NCBI GenBank assembly: GCA_023818695.1
Contig: JAMWCF010000001.1
Location: 620,001 to 684,000 of the forward strand
Source of the DNA: Candidatus Omnitrophota bacterium
GTDB lineage: Bacteria > Omnitrophota > Koll11 > 1-14-0-20-64-10
DNA length: 64,000 nucleotides
Reading direction: 5' to 3'
In this document: piece after piece, positions 51,098-60,105 of the stretch
How positions within the stretch are numbered: position 1 is the first letter of the stretch
Layout: the number at the start of each line of letters is the position of its first letter
Notes under the pieces: model-generated
What the model saw: the letters and a program-made list of their open reading frames with translations, nothing else
Told to the model about the DNA's origin: nothing
Databases searched by the model: none
Program-made: the position numbers and the translations under genes

Positions 51098-51973
51098 TCA
51101 CGCCGCAAGGGTAATAATGGCGGCACCGGCCAGCATGACAGCGGTCGCCGCCATCCTCTGACGGAAGGCCGGCTCCCGGTAGAGCAAACCGCCGTAGAGG
51201 ACGGAGACCAGCAGACTCAACCTTTTGATCGCGATGAAATAGGCGACCGGTGCCTCGCGGATCCCCAGGCAATGCATCAGGAAAGCTCCCGACATCACCA
51301 GGCCGGCCAGCATGTAAAGAGGCAGCTGGGCCCGCAGCTGCCCGCCGAGGCGCCGCAGGTCCCCTTTCGCCCGGGCCGCAACCAGCGCGCAGAGAATCAG
51401 GGCGTCCAGCGACAGATAGATGAAAGGAAACGACTCCGGGCTGGAGAGCAGGACCGCCCGCTTGCTCAAGACCGAGGTGATGCTGTACAAGGCGGCGGTG
51501 ATCATCATCAGCCGGATCCCCTCGTTCTTGAGCATCGCCCGCACCGGCTCCAGGGGCCCATGCACGGCCAGCTCCGCGTGGAGGGCGTACGCCCCGACAG
51601 TAACCGCCACCACCCCGATGAAGCCGGCCATGGTCACCGCTTCTCCCAGAAAGAGCCAGCCGGTCGCCACCGTCAGCAGAGGGGTGAAAGCCTGGAACGG
51701 GATGACCAGCGACAGCAGCCCCTTCTTCATCGATTTCAGCGCGCAGAGGTAGGCGGTCAACTCCAGGGGGATCATCATGCCGGTCACTTTCCAGAATTCC
51801 CAGGACAGAGCGGGCAGGCCGGCGTTCAGGAAAACCAGCAGCAGCCACGGCAGAGAGAAGAGGACCTTCGCCCAGGCCACTGTTGCTTCGTCCGCCCGGG
51901 CAAGAAGCTTTTTGGCGATGGCGTCGGATGTGCCGATCAGCAGAGCGCAGGCAAGACCAAAGGAGATCCACAT
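51098..51973 (-). CDS. EamA/DMT-family membrane transporter
   Basis: The 291-residue protein has ten membrane segments in two repeats, the drug/metabolite transporter layout: ALLIGTSDAIAKKLLA at the start, IPFQAFTPLLTVATGWLFLGEAVT ending repeat 1, and YFIAIKRLSLLVSVLYGGLLYREP ending repeat 2. Its substrate cannot be predicted. An overlapping frame on the same strand is a shadow. Confidence 0.87.
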   Translation of the reverse strand: MWISFGLACALLIGTSDAIAKKLLARADEATVAWAKVLFSLPWLLLVFLNAGLPALSWEFWKVTGMMIPLELTAYLCALKSMKKGLLSLVIPFQAFTPLLTVATGWLFLGEAVTMAGFIGVVAVTVGAYALHAELAVHGPLEPVRAMLKNEGIRLMMITAALYSITSVLSKRAVLLSSPESFPFIYLSLDALILCALVAARAKGDLRRLGGQLRAQLPLYMLAGLVMSGAFLMHCLGIREAPVAYFIAIKRLSLLVSVLYGGLLYREPAFRQRMAATAVMLAGAAIITLAA

Positions 51974-51986
51974 CAGGGGCGGCTGG

Positions 51987-53165
51987 TCAAATCGTTTCCA
52001 GGATAAGGCACTTCAGATACTTCGATTCCGGGTGGGTCAGCAGGATCGGGTGGTCCTTCGACTGGGTCCGATTCTCCAGCAAGCGGACGGCCCGGCCGGC
52101 CCCCACGCTGGCCTGGCGAAGCGTCTCCAGGAACAGCTCCTCCGTCATATTGTAGGAGCAGGAACAGGTGATCAGGATCCCTTCCGGTTTCAGGAGCCGC
52201 ATGGCCCGCAGGTTGATCTCCCGGTATCCCCGCTTGGCGCCCTGCAGTTCCGCTTTGCTCTTCGCAAAAGCCGGGGGATCCAGAATCACCAGGTCGAACT
52301 GTTCGCCCTGCTTCTCCATTTCTCTCAACCGGTCGAAAGCGTTGGCCTTCTCGGCCCGGATATTTTTGAACCCGTTCAAAGCGGCGTTCTCTTGAAGCAG
52401 GTTCAAGGCCTGTTCCGAATCTTCGATGGCGACGACCTCCTGCGCCGTGCCGGCGGCCTGCAGACTGAACCCCCCTTGGTAGGCGAAAACGTCCAGCACC
52501 CTGCCCTTGGCGAACGAGCCGCTGTGAATCCGATTCTCCCTCTGGTCAAGATAGGCGCCGGTCTTCTGCGCTCGGGAGAAATCGACGATGTAGCGGCGCT
52601 TTCCCTCCGTCACCTCCACCCTCTTCGGCTCTTCGCCGAAAAGGAGCTTCCTTTCAGCCGACAACCCTTCCAGCTTCCGGACGGGGGAGTCGTTCCATCC
52701 CAGCACCGCCTTGGCGCCGGTGAACTCCACCGCCAGTTCCACCAGAAGAGGCAGCAGCTGCTCTATCCCGAGACTCAAAACCTGGAACACCAGAATATCG
52801 GCGTACCTGTCCACGATCAGCCCCGGGAAGCCGTCCGCTTCCGAAAAAACGAGCCGGCAGGCGTTGGAATCGGTGACGATCCTCTTTCTGTAGGCAACAG
52901 CCGCCTCGAAGCGGCCGGCCCAGAAATCCCTGTCGATCTGCTCCTGCGGATCCTGGGTGAGCATCCGCAGGGCGATCTTCGACGCCGCGTTGTAGAAGGC
53001 CTGCCCCAGCAGCTGCCCGTCGGGGGCCTTGACGCGGACAACCGCTCCCGAGGAGGGGCCGTCGGCCGTTTTCAGGTCGTCCTTGTAGATCCAGGGATGC
53101 CCCGTTTCGTACCACCGGACCCCTTTGTGCGTGATCGTGACTTCACCCTTCACTTCGTGACCCAT
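51987..53165 (-). CDS. rlmI: 23S rRNA cytosine-C5 methyltransferase (RlmI type)
   Basis: The 392-residue protein has an N-terminal PUA domain (GHPWIYKDDL, DGQLLGQAFYN), a central EEHEE-like domain, and a Rossmann methyltransferase domain: KTGAYLDQRENR, VLDVFAYQGGFSL (SAM loop), LVILDPPAFAKSKAEL and the catalytic Cys in ITCSCSYNMTEE. It should make m5C1962 in 23S rRNA. The ATG at 53165 overlaps the preceding gene by 16 bases. Confidence 0.92.
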   Translation of the reverse strand: MGHEVKGEVTITHKGVRWYETGHPWIYKDDLKTADGPSSGAVVRVKAPDGQLLGQAFYNAASKIALRMLTQDPQEQIDRDFWAGRFEAAVAYRKRIVTDSNACRLVFSEADGFPGLIVDRYADILVFQVLSLGIEQLLPLLVELAVEFTGAKAVLGWNDSPVRKLEGLSAERKLLFGEEPKRVEVTEGKRRYIVDFSRAQKTGAYLDQRENRIHSGSFAKGRVLDVFAYQGGFSLQAAGTAQEVVAIEDSEQALNLLQENAALNGFKNIRAEKANAFDRLREMEKQGEQFDLVILDPPAFAKSKAELQGAKRGYREINLRAMRLLKPEGILITCSCSYNMTEELFLETLRQASVGAGRAVRLLENRTQSKDHPILLTHPESKYLKCLILETI

Positions 53166-53743
53166 TCTCCCGATGGCTGCTGGATCTTCTCTCCCGGCTC
53201 CGCTCTCTCCCTCTGCTCCTGGGCGAAAGCGGCTTTGACGGTGGCCATGGCATCCCCGGGAAGATTGTTCTGCTCAATGATCGTCCGGTAAATCAGCTCC
53301 CGGTCCCGGTTCTCCTGCTCCACCAGAGCGGTCACTTCCGGAGTGGAAACCAGCGCGCTGACAAGCCCCTGGTTGTTTTCCCCGACCCATCCCTTCATCT
53401 TGTATTCCTTCAACTGCTTGTACCGATCCCGACGGGAATCGATCGCCCGCTGGGCCTCCGGCGTCATGAACTTCAGCTGCGGCGACGCCGCCCAGGCGGA
53501 GGGAACCAACCAGTCGCCCAGTCGGCTGCGCGGCTTCTGCGCCGATTTCGGCTCGGGGTTCACCATATCCTCAATGGAGCTGGCCGTTTCCTTGACCTGC
53601 CGCACATCCAGCGTGATGTGGGCCTCAATCTTGATCGGCCTGTCCGGGTCGCCCGCGACCGTGGCCCGGCACGCGGCGACCCCGAGGAGACCCCCCCCAG
53701 CCAATAAAATCCCAAGCGTCATCGTGCATTGTCTCTTCAACAT
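53150..53743 (-). CDS. YnbE-YdbL type fusion lipoprotein
   Basis: The 197-residue product has a signal peptide with lipobox (LLGVAAC). Residues about 32-55 (DRPIKIEAHITLDVRQVKE) resemble the short YnbE lipoprotein, and residues about 90-190 (RRDRYKQLKEYKMKGWVGEN then NRDRELIYRTIIEQNNL) resemble YdbL (DUF1318). In E. coli these are two genes that act with the AsmA-like YdbH in lipid traffic between the membranes. Here they appear joined in one protein, directly after a small AsmA-like gene. Confidence 0.75.
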   Translation of the reverse strand: MLKRQCTMTLGILLAGGGLLGVAACRATVAGDPDRPIKIEAHITLDVRQVKETASSIEDMVNPEPKSAQKPRSRLGDWLVPSAWAASPQLKFMTPEAQRAIDSRRDRYKQLKEYKMKGWVGENNQGLVSALVSTPEVTALVEQENRDRELIYRTIIEQNNLPGDAMATVKAAFAQEQRERAEPGEKIQQPSGEWVTK

Positions 53744-53754
53744 GGACTCCCCCC

Positions 53755-54471
53755 TTATAAGATCAGCTCTTTTAAGACCGCCACCGACTCTTTATCCACT
53801 CGTATCTTCAGATTCAGAAGATGGTCCCCATCGAGATAGAGATCGACCAGATACCGACTTTCATCGGTCCGGACGTCGATCTTTCCCACCTGATAATGAA
53901 ACAGCTCCTGGCCTTTCAGCGCCGTCAGCAACTGCCGCCGAGCGTCTCCCTCCGGCATGAAGCTTAAGAGCTGGCGCATCAGTTCGCCGCTCAATGTTCC
54001 GCCGGGATCATCGGCCTTCAGAGCCGTTTCAACCCTTTCCACGGCCCCTGCCGTCCCTTCCAAATCGATCGCCCCCCGCAGCAGACCCGCGGCCTTCCAT
54101 TCCCCTTTGCCGACCGTCCGGTCCAGCGCGGCCAAATCCAGCTCCACCTGCCGAACCTGCACCGCCCATTTGCAATCCCCTCGGATCCAGCGGCGGGGGT
54201 CGGTCTGCAGCAGGACGCTTCCGGCCGACAGGATCCGGGTCCCATCGATCGTTTTCCAGTTTACCGAAATCGCCTCCACCTTGAAATGGGGAACAAACCG
54301 CAGCCGCCGGATCTCCACTTTCGTTTCCGGAACCTGTTCTTGAACGCGCGAGCTCACAGCAAGGGAGATCCAGGAAGCCCCGCCCGGCGTAGTCACCCAA
54401 TAGAGCAGCGCCCCGGCCGCCAGAACCCCGAGGCACAGCAGGACGGCGAAAACCAGGAGAACTCTTTTCAC
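53755..54471 (-). CDS. Small AsmA/YdbH-like membrane-anchored protein
   Basis: The GTG at 54471 begins two bases after the preceding stop and gives 238 residues: VKRVLLVFAVLLCLGVLAAGALLY is the inner-membrane anchor, followed by a periplasmic beta-rich domain with the repeated strand-turn pattern of AsmA-like proteins (VEIRRLRFVPHFKVEAISVN, VQVRQVELDLAALDR). It is much shorter than E. coli YdbH (about 880 residues). The neighbouring YnbE-YdbL-like lipoprotein supports a shared role at the envelope. The assignment is by pattern, not by strong motif. Confidence 0.6.
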   Translation of the reverse strand: MKRVLLVFAVLLCLGVLAAGALLYWVTTPGGASWISLAVSSRVQEQVPETKVEIRRLRFVPHFKVEAISVNWKTIDGTRILSAGSVLLQTDPRRWIRGDCKWAVQVRQVELDLAALDRTVGKGEWKAAGLLRGAIDLEGTAGAVERVETALKADDPGGTLSGELMRQLLSFMPEGDARRQLLTALKGQELFHYQVGKIDVRTDESRYLVDLYLDGDHLLNLKIRVDKESVAVLKELIL

Positions 54472-54473
54472 GA

Positions 54474-55904
54474 TCAAACGGATAGGAAGACCGGCACCAG
54501 GCCGCCGCCCTGGCTGATGTTCACGATCGGCTCCGGCGAACACCGGCCGACGAAAGCCACCCCCTTGGAGGTCGCGGTGACGCTCAAGGTCACGTAATGC
54601 TGCTCCACCTGAACCCGCCCGCTCTGCTTCAGGACCATCATCGGTACCTTCTCGATTTTCACCTTCTCCTGCGCCACAAAAGACCCCGGGCGGGAAAACG
54701 CCTCCTCCAGGACCTTGCTCCACTCCGCCTCCGAGACCTCCTCCCCGACGACCACCTTCTCCCCCCCGTAGCCGCGGTTCGGCTTGAGCACCAGTGCCTC
54801 TCTTTTCTCACGGACGTACGGAATCAGGTCGATTTCGTTCCCCTGAGGATCCGTGGTTTTCCTCTCAAAAATCAGCCGGGTCCAGGGGACCCGGCGCTTC
54901 GAGGCTCGCAACTCTTGCGGGGTGAAGTAGGAAGCGAACGCGGGGCTGGTGAAGATCTCGCACAGGCTTTTGTGGTCGAACTCGCCGAAAACGGTGGAGA
55001 CCACCCTGTTCTGGGCGAAAGCGGCCTCTATCCCTTCCACCGACCCGCCGTGCGTCTTGATGGAGACCACCTCTTCCAGCTGGAAGTCCCTGTAGACGAT
55101 GTCGATCTCCTGCCCCTTCAGCAGGAAGGTTTCCCCTTTGGTTTCCAGCTCGCGGGGGTCTCCGACCAGCGAACGAAACCCTTTCTCCTCAAAGAAGCGC
55201 TGGAGCTGGCTGAACTCGTCGCACCCGCCGGTAATCGTCTCCCGTCTTTCGACCAGCCCCACGCGGCAATCCGGCCGGCCCAGTGCTTTGGAGTGGGCCG
55301 CCAGTTCTCCCAGCAGCAGCTGCCTGTAATCGGCCGGCGGGACCAGATCCACATGGGGGATTTTTTCCTTCAGGGACGGAATCAGGTGAGCGTTCACCAG
55401 CTCGGTGGCGGCCGGCATTAGGTAGACGCAACCCACCCCCACCGCGTTGAACTCGATGATCTGGAAGGAGGAGAGATCCTCTTCCACATTCGGACCCAGA
55501 TTGGTGTCGAACCGCTCGAAGACCGTCTGTGGGCGGGGGATCTTGTCGGAATAGCTGTCCTTCAGCCACTTCAGCTCCGCTTCCCTCAAAGGAAGGATTT
55601 GCTGGAGGTTCGGATCTTCGAAGTAACGGGGAAGGATCCTGTTGACGGTCCTGCGGATCGCTCGGAAAAGCCCCTGCAGATACCGGGCGGTGGAACGGCG
55701 AAGAACCCACGGGGTCAGCGCCACAGGGATGATGTTTTGCTGGTCCGTCTCGGTCCCCTGGATCAACAAACTGCGCTCTCTCAAACGGGCCCGGATCTCG
55801 CCGGCGACGGCGTTCAGCTCGGCCTCCGGCAGCTGCTCGATGGCCGAGAAGACCGCTCGTCCGGAACCTGTCCGCTGCCGCCAGTGCGGCTCGCTATTCC
55901 CCAA
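54474..55904 (-). CDS. ATP-grasp-like protein of unknown substrate
   Basis: The 476-residue cytoplasmic protein ends with features of an ATP-grasp or circularly permuted ATP-grasp fold: ALVLKPNRGYGGEKVVVG (Gly-rich nucleotide loop with Lys), then FVAQEKVKIEKVPM and a late EPIVNISQGGG. An N-terminal half with IIEFNAVGVGCVYLMP resembles the substrate side of glutathionylspermidine-synthase-like ligases. It may join a carboxylate to an amine. The frame opens at a TTG (55904) with no strong ribosome site, so the start is uncertain. Confidence 0.6.
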   Translation of the reverse strand: MGNSEPHWRQRTGSGRAVFSAIEQLPEAELNAVAGEIRARLRERSLLIQGTETDQQNIIPVALTPWVLRRSTARYLQGLFRAIRRTVNRILPRYFEDPNLQQILPLREAELKWLKDSYSDKIPRPQTVFERFDTNLGPNVEEDLSSFQIIEFNAVGVGCVYLMPAATELVNAHLIPSLKEKIPHVDLVPPADYRQLLLGELAAHSKALGRPDCRVGLVERRETITGGCDEFSQLQRFFEEKGFRSLVGDPRELETKGETFLLKGQEIDIVYRDFQLEEVVSIKTHGGSVEGIEAAFAQNRVVSTVFGEFDHKSLCEIFTSPAFASYFTPQELRASKRRVPWTRLIFERKTTDPQGNEIDLIPYVREKREALVLKPNRGYGGEKVVVGEEVSEAEWSKVLEEAFSRPGSFVAQEKVKIEKVPMMVLKQSGRVQVEQHYVTLSVTATSKGVAFVGRCSPEPIVNISQGGGLVPVFLSV

Positions 55905-56310
55905 TGATCTTGATCAGCACCCTTTTTTTTCTTCGGCCGTCAAACTCCCCGTAAAAAATCTGCTCCCATGGTCCAAAATCAAGTTTACCATTGGTGACGG
56001 CCACCGTGACGTCCCTTCCGAATAGTTGCCGTTTGATGTGGGAATCCCCGTTGTCCTCCCCGGTGAGATTGTGTTTGTATTTCTTGACGTCGTAAGGAAC
56101 CAGCTTCTCCAGGAATTCAGCAAAGTCGCTGTGGAGCCCCTCCTCGTCATCGTTGATGAAGACGGAGGCGGTGATGTGCATGGCGTTGACCAGAACCAGC
56201 CCTTCCTTAATCCCGCTCTTTTTGACCGCCTCCTCCACCTGCGGCGTGATGTTGATGAAGGCCATCCGGGTCTTCGTGTTGAACCAGAGCTCTTCCCTAT
56301 ATGTTTTCAC
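55894..56310 (-). CDS. YjbQ/UPF0047 family protein
   Basis: The 138-residue single-domain protein has the family landmarks GLVLVNAMHITASVFINDDEEGL and HNLTGEDNGDSHIKRQLFG, ending with LDFGPWEQIFYGEFDGRRKKRVLIKIIGE. Some members show thiamine-phosphate synthase side activity but the natural role is unsettled. The GTG at 56310 (one-base overlap with the reductase stop) is preferred over a GTG three codons earlier because AAGGAG then has a workable distance. Confidence 0.9.
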   Translation of the reverse strand: MKTYREELWFNTKTRMAFINITPQVEEAVKKSGIKEGLVLVNAMHITASVFINDDEEGLHSDFAEFLEKLVPYDVKKYKHNLTGEDNGDSHIKRQLFGRDVTVAVTNGKLDFGPWEQIFYGEFDGRRKKRVLIKIIGE

Positions 56311-57287
56311 TAGTCCCACACTCCTTGATAGAAATTTCTCGGCCAGGAGTGCTTCTTCAGCTCGGCCAGCGTCCGGGCGTCCAGCGCAGCGCCGTCGCTG
56401 ACGGCGCAGTTCCTCTCCACGTTGGAGACTTTGCGCATGCCGGGAATCACGGTCGAAACCGCGGGATGGCTCAAAACGAACCGCAGCGCCAGCTCAGCCA
56501 GGGTCGGGACAGCGGGAGTGAGCAGTTTTTTAAGCGGCTCCACCCGCCGGCAGGTCTCCGCAAGGCGCTCTCCCCTGAAATAACCGGCCCTCCAATCCCC
56601 CCGCTGGAAGCGGGTTTCCGGTGTCAGCGAGCCGGTGAGAGACCCCTCGTCGAACGGCACCCGCACGATGACGGCCACACCGTGTTCCTGACAAAGGGGG
56701 AAAAGCCGTTTCTCCGGGGTCTGGTCGAAAACGTTGTAGATGACCTGCACCGAATCAAGACCGCCGGAGGCGACGAGCTTCAACACCGACTCCGGCTGGT
56801 GGTCGTTGACGGAGATACCGAAGGACCGGATCTTGCCCTGTTTTTTGAGGAGATCGATCGCCGTGCGCCATTCCTGGGAAGCAAGCCAGGCATCCAGCCA
56901 GACATGGAACTGAAGCAGGTCGATCCGCTCCCGACCAAGGCGCTTGAGACTGGTTTCGGCGCAGCGGACGATCCAGCTGGCGGGAAAGGCCCGTTCGGCG
57001 GGCGTGGACGGAGGGGGCGGCCACTCCATCGTCTTGGAAGGGACTTTCGTGGCGACATACACCTGCCCCCTCCAGTCCCGCAGGGTCTCCCCGAGCACCT
57101 TCTCGCTGTGCCCGTTGCCGTAGACGTAAGCGGTATCGAAGAAGTTGACACCGAGCTCCAGCGCCCGGCGGATCGCCCGCCGGCCCTCCTCATCGTCGCG
57201 CGAGCCCCATCCTCCGCCCAACCCCCAGCAGCCGAAACCGATCTCGGAGACCTGCCAGCCGGTTCTGCCGAAGGGGCGCAGTCGCAT
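56310..57287 (-). CDS. Aldo/keto reductase
   Basis: The 325-residue protein has the family's barrel motifs: EIGFGCWGLGGGWG, VNFFDTAYVYGNGHSE (catalytic Asp and Tyr), YVATKVPSKT (Lys), IDLLQFHVWLD and GKIRSFGISVNDH, with an NADPH-binding segment STVIPGMRKVSNVERN near the end. The substrate is not predictable. It overlaps the exosortase-associated gene by one base. Confidence 0.92.
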   Translation of the reverse strand: MRLRPFGRTGWQVSEIGFGCWGLGGGWGSRDDEEGRRAIRRALELGVNFFDTAYVYGNGHSEKVLGETLRDWRGQVYVATKVPSKTMEWPPPPSTPAERAFPASWIVRCAETSLKRLGRERIDLLQFHVWLDAWLASQEWRTAIDLLKKQGKIRSFGISVNDHQPESVLKLVASGGLDSVQVIYNVFDQTPEKRLFPLCQEHGVAVIVRVPFDEGSLTGSLTPETRFQRGDWRAGYFRGERLAETCRRVEPLKKLLTPAVPTLAELALRFVLSHPAVSTVIPGMRKVSNVERNCAVSDGAALDARTLAELKKHSWPRNFYQGVWD

Positions 57288-57652
57288 TACTTCTTGTAGG
57301 AGGATTGCTCCAGGTCGGACATGACAAACTCTGGCTGCATGATCGGCCTGTATCCTTCGGGGACCGGAACGGGGAACGTGACGATCTCGTAGGCCCCCAG
57401 CACCGACCGGGCGATCGCGTAGCCGACTCCCTTGGCCAGCCCCCAGGAGAGCCCGACGCCGGGCCCGTCCTCCTGCCAGACGAGAGAGGTCTGCTTGAAA
57501 ATCTCCATCCAGCCGGTGGCGGCGTTGGCGATGCCCCGGAAAAGTTTTTTCACCACCAGGGCGCCGGTCTCCTCCTCGGCGGCCAGCGCTGGCTGCGCCG
57601 CCGCAGCCATAACCAATCCGATGATCATGAAAGCTGCAAGAATTTTCTTCAT
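57287..57652 (-). CDS. Exosortase-system-associated protein (TIGR04073 type)
   Basis: The 121-residue exported protein has a signal peptide (ILAAFMIIGLVMAAAAQPALA) and the family pattern: KKLFRGIANAATGWMEIFKQ, GPGVGLSWGLAKGVGYA, GAYEIVTFPVPVPEGYRP. Its function is unknown, but such proteins track with PEP-CTERM/exosortase genomes. It lies 47 kb from the exosortase gene. No PEP motif is present in it. Confidence 0.8.
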   Translation of the reverse strand: MKKILAAFMIIGLVMAAAAQPALAAEEETGALVVKKLFRGIANAATGWMEIFKQTSLVWQEDGPGVGLSWGLAKGVGYAIARSVLGAYEIVTFPVPVPEGYRPIMQPEFVMSDLEQSSYKK

Positions 57653-57713
57653 GTCATTCCTCCTGTTTTCCCAGATGATGGCGAATGCTTTTGCGCCATT
57701 GTATCATACTCGA

Positions 57714-59783
57714 ATGGAGACCCACGCCGGCCTGGCACATCCTTTCGAATACGATCCTTTCCAGAAAGAGGCGATCGCCTGCATCAGGAAGGGGATCTCT
57801 GTTTTCGTCTCGGCCCCCACCGGCGCCGGCAAGACCGTGATCGCGGAGGTGGCGGTCGAACAGGCGATGCACTTAAGCGGCGGCCGGTCCAGCGGGGCGG
57901 CCATCTACACCGCCCCCATCAAAGCGGTCAGCAACCAGAAATTCCGGGACTTCCACGCCTGCTACGGGGAGAAGGTCGGCATCCTGACCGGCGACGTGAC
58001 GATCAATCCCGGCGCCCCCCTGCTGATCATGACGACGGAGATCTACCGAAACTCCCTGCTGGAAGAGAAGGGGCGGTTCTCCTCCTGCCGGTGGATCATC
58101 TTCGACGAGGTCCATTTTCTCGACGACCCGGAAAGAGGCACCGTCTGGGAGGAGGCCCTGCTGTTGACACCACGGCAGACGGAGATCCTGGCATTGAGCG
58201 CCACCATCCCAAACGCCGCCCAGCTGGCCGCCTGGATCGAAAAAATCCACGGCCGGCCGGTGAAGGTCATCCAGGAAAACCACCGGCCGGTTCCGCTGCG
58301 GTTCTCCTTCCAATGCCAGAACCAGCTTTTCTCCAACATGGAGATCCTCAAAAAAAATGGTTACGCCGGCTTCGACCGGAAATCCGAGAAATTCAACAGG
58401 CCGTTCAGGATGATGCGGCGCCACAGGAGAGGAGGCAGAGCCTTTTTCAAAGGGTCGCCGGGTTTCAGCGGGCCGCCGGCCCCCTACGGCAAGCCGAATA
58501 GGGCGCCCGACCTGCTGAAGGCGATCCGAAACGCCGGCCATCTCCCCTGCCTTTACTTCACATTCAGCCGGAAGCGGACCGAAGAGCTGGCCTGGGAATT
58601 CGCAGGGCTGGGGCTGGCCGAGCCGGAGACGAAGAGCCGTCTTCTGGAGGAGTTCGACCGACTCTGCCGGAAATACGAGATTTCCGGGGAACGGTCCAGC
58701 TGGTCGATGCGGGAGCTGATCGCCCAGGGGATCGCCTTCCACCACGCGGGGTTGCTGCCGACCCTGAAGGAGGTCATCGAACAGCTCTTCAGCAAGCGGC
58801 TGATCCAGGTGATCGTCACCACGGAGACCTTCGCGCTGGGGATCAACATGCCGGCCCGCTGCGTCGTCCTGGACACCCTGGTTAAGAGGATGCCCCGCTT
58901 CAGCTCCGACGTCTTCGTTCGGTCGGTGCTGAAGGTGCGGGAACTCTCCCAGATGGCGGGACGGGCCGGCCGGCGCGGCATGGATGAGATGGGTTTCGTC
59001 TACCTGCGGATCAATCCGTGGGAGGTCCCCTTCCCGGAGCTGACCCGACTCCTGCACGGCAAGCCGGAGGAGGTCTCCAGCCGGTTCAACCTCACCTACG
59101 CGACGGTCCTGAACCTGTACAAAAGCTACCTCCAAAACCTCTTCGAGTTCTACGAGAAAACCCTCCACGCCTTCCAGTCGAGCCCGCTCGAGCAGAAAGA
59201 GGCGAGGGATCTGATCCGCCGCAAGCTCACCCTCCTGCAGGAGATGGGCTACGTGGCGCAGGGGGGAAAGCTGACTTCCAAAGGAGTGTTCGCCATTTCT
59301 CTCTACGGCTATGAGCTGTTTCTCTCCGAGATGTTCGAGGCCGGCGTGCTGGACGAGCTGGATATGACCGACCTGGGGATCCTGCTTTTCGCCGCCGTGT
59401 ACGAGCCGCCGCGCAAAGCCCTGCCGGTCCAGCCGCCCCACCGGCTCAAAGGGCTGGTGCTGAAAGCGCACGAGGTCATGACCGACATCCACCAGGCGGA
59501 ACGGCGCCTGCGGATCAAACCGTTCACCAAACCGCCGGCCTTTCACCTTTCCGTGACGGTGGAAAAATGGATCAGCGGGGCCTCCTTCGAGAAGGTGGTG
59601 CAGGCCTCGGACGAGGATGAGGGGGGGCTGATTCGCTTCATGAGGATGACGGTCCAGCTTTGCCGGGCGCTGGCGACGGCGCCCGCGGCGTCGGCTGCCC
59701 TGAAGGAAAAAACCTCTAAATTGATCCACCGGATCAACCGGGACCAGGTGGACGCCGAAGCGGAACTGCGCCGCTGTCTGTAA
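57714..59783 (+). CDS. Ski2-like superfamily 2 helicase
   Basis: From the ATG at 57714 the product has 689 residues. Helicase motifs in order: I APTGAGKTVIAEV, Ia YTAPIKAVSNQK, Ib TGDVTIN, II IIFDEVHFL (DEVH box), III LSATIPN, IV YFTFSRKRTEEL, V TTETFALGINMPA and VI QMAGRAGRRGMDE. A winged-helix and helical C-terminal part follows, as in Ski2/Mtr4-like enzymes. It probably unwinds RNA. An ATG at about 57675 would add 13 residues but has no better support. It is divergent from the TIGR04073 gene. Confidence 0.9.
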   Translation: METHAGLAHPFEYDPFQKEAIACIRKGISVFVSAPTGAGKTVIAEVAVEQAMHLSGGRSSGAAIYTAPIKAVSNQKFRDFHACYGEKVGILTGDVTINPGAPLLIMTTEIYRNSLLEEKGRFSSCRWIIFDEVHFLDDPERGTVWEEALLLTPRQTEILALSATIPNAAQLAAWIEKIHGRPVKVIQENHRPVPLRFSFQCQNQLFSNMEILKKNGYAGFDRKSEKFNRPFRMMRRHRRGGRAFFKGSPGFSGPPAPYGKPNRAPDLLKAIRNAGHLPCLYFTFSRKRTEELAWEFAGLGLAEPETKSRLLEEFDRLCRKYEISGERSSWSMRELIAQGIAFHHAGLLPTLKEVIEQLFSKRLIQVIVTTETFALGINMPARCVVLDTLVKRMPRFSSDVFVRSVLKVRELSQMAGRAGRRGMDEMGFVYLRINPWEVPFPELTRLLHGKPEEVSSRFNLTYATVLNLYKSYLQNLFEFYEKTLHAFQSSPLEQKEARDLIRRKLTLLQEMGYVAQGGKLTSKGVFAISLYGYELFLSEMFEAGVLDELDMTDLGILLFAAVYEPPRKALPVQPPHRLKGLVLKAHEVMTDIHQAERRLRIKPFTKPPAFHLSVTVEKWISGASFEKVVQASDEDEGGLIRFMRMTVQLCRALATAPAASAALKEKTSKLIHRINRDQVDAEAELRRCL

Positions 59784-59794
59784 CCCCGGGCCTC

Positions 59795-60094
59795 TTACCG
59801 GATGCCCAGTTTCTGCTTCGCCGCTTCCGACATCCGGCTGGGGTCCCACCTCGGTTCCCACACCACCGTGACGGTCGCGTCTGTGACCCCCGGAACCTGC
59901 AGGGTCCGCTGCTTGACCTGCATGGCGATGTTGTACGCCATGCCGCAGCCTGGCGTGGTCAACGTCATCGTGACGGTCACCTTCTCCGGCGTCACGTCGA
60001 TGCCGTAGATCAGCCCAAGGTCCACCACGTTCACCGGAATCTCCGGGTCGAAAACCTCCTTCAGCGCTTCCAGCACCTGCTCTTTCGTTACCAT
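59795..60094 (-). CDS. MIP18/PaaD-family iron-sulfur assembly protein (SufT-like)
   Basis: The 99-residue protein (AAGGAGCGG before the ATG at 60094) matches the DUF59 family: TKEQVLEALKEVFDPEIPVNVVDLGLIYG, VTMTLTTPGCGMAYNIAMQVKQ (conserved Cys) and VVWEPRWDPSRMSEAAKQKLGI. Members help insert Fe-S clusters into target proteins. It may end 12 bases after the helicase gene, which is convergent. Confidence 0.9.
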   Translation of the reverse strand: MVTKEQVLEALKEVFDPEIPVNVVDLGLIYGIDVTPEKVTVTMTLTTPGCGMAYNIAMQVKQRTLQVPGVTDATVTVVWEPRWDPSRMSEAAKQKLGIR

Positions 60095-60105
60095 CTGTCC
60101 GCTCC

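Noticed and set aside
51090..51971. Minus-strand open frame parallel to the DMT transporter
   Set aside because: It overlaps almost exactly and gives a Gly/Arg-rich sequence, while the frame at 51098 has ten clean membrane helices.
51777..53291. 504-codon plus-strand open frame
   Set aside because: Opposite the transporter and RlmI genes, both with convincing motifs.
57655..57713. Divergent promoter between the TIGR04073 and helicase genes
   Set aside because: A TATCAT-like -10 is present but no acceptable -35 box at the right distance on either strand.
57873..59861. 662-codon minus-strand open frame
   Set aside because: Opposite the helicase gene, whose seven motifs are intact; GC-rich codons leave the antisense frame open by chance.
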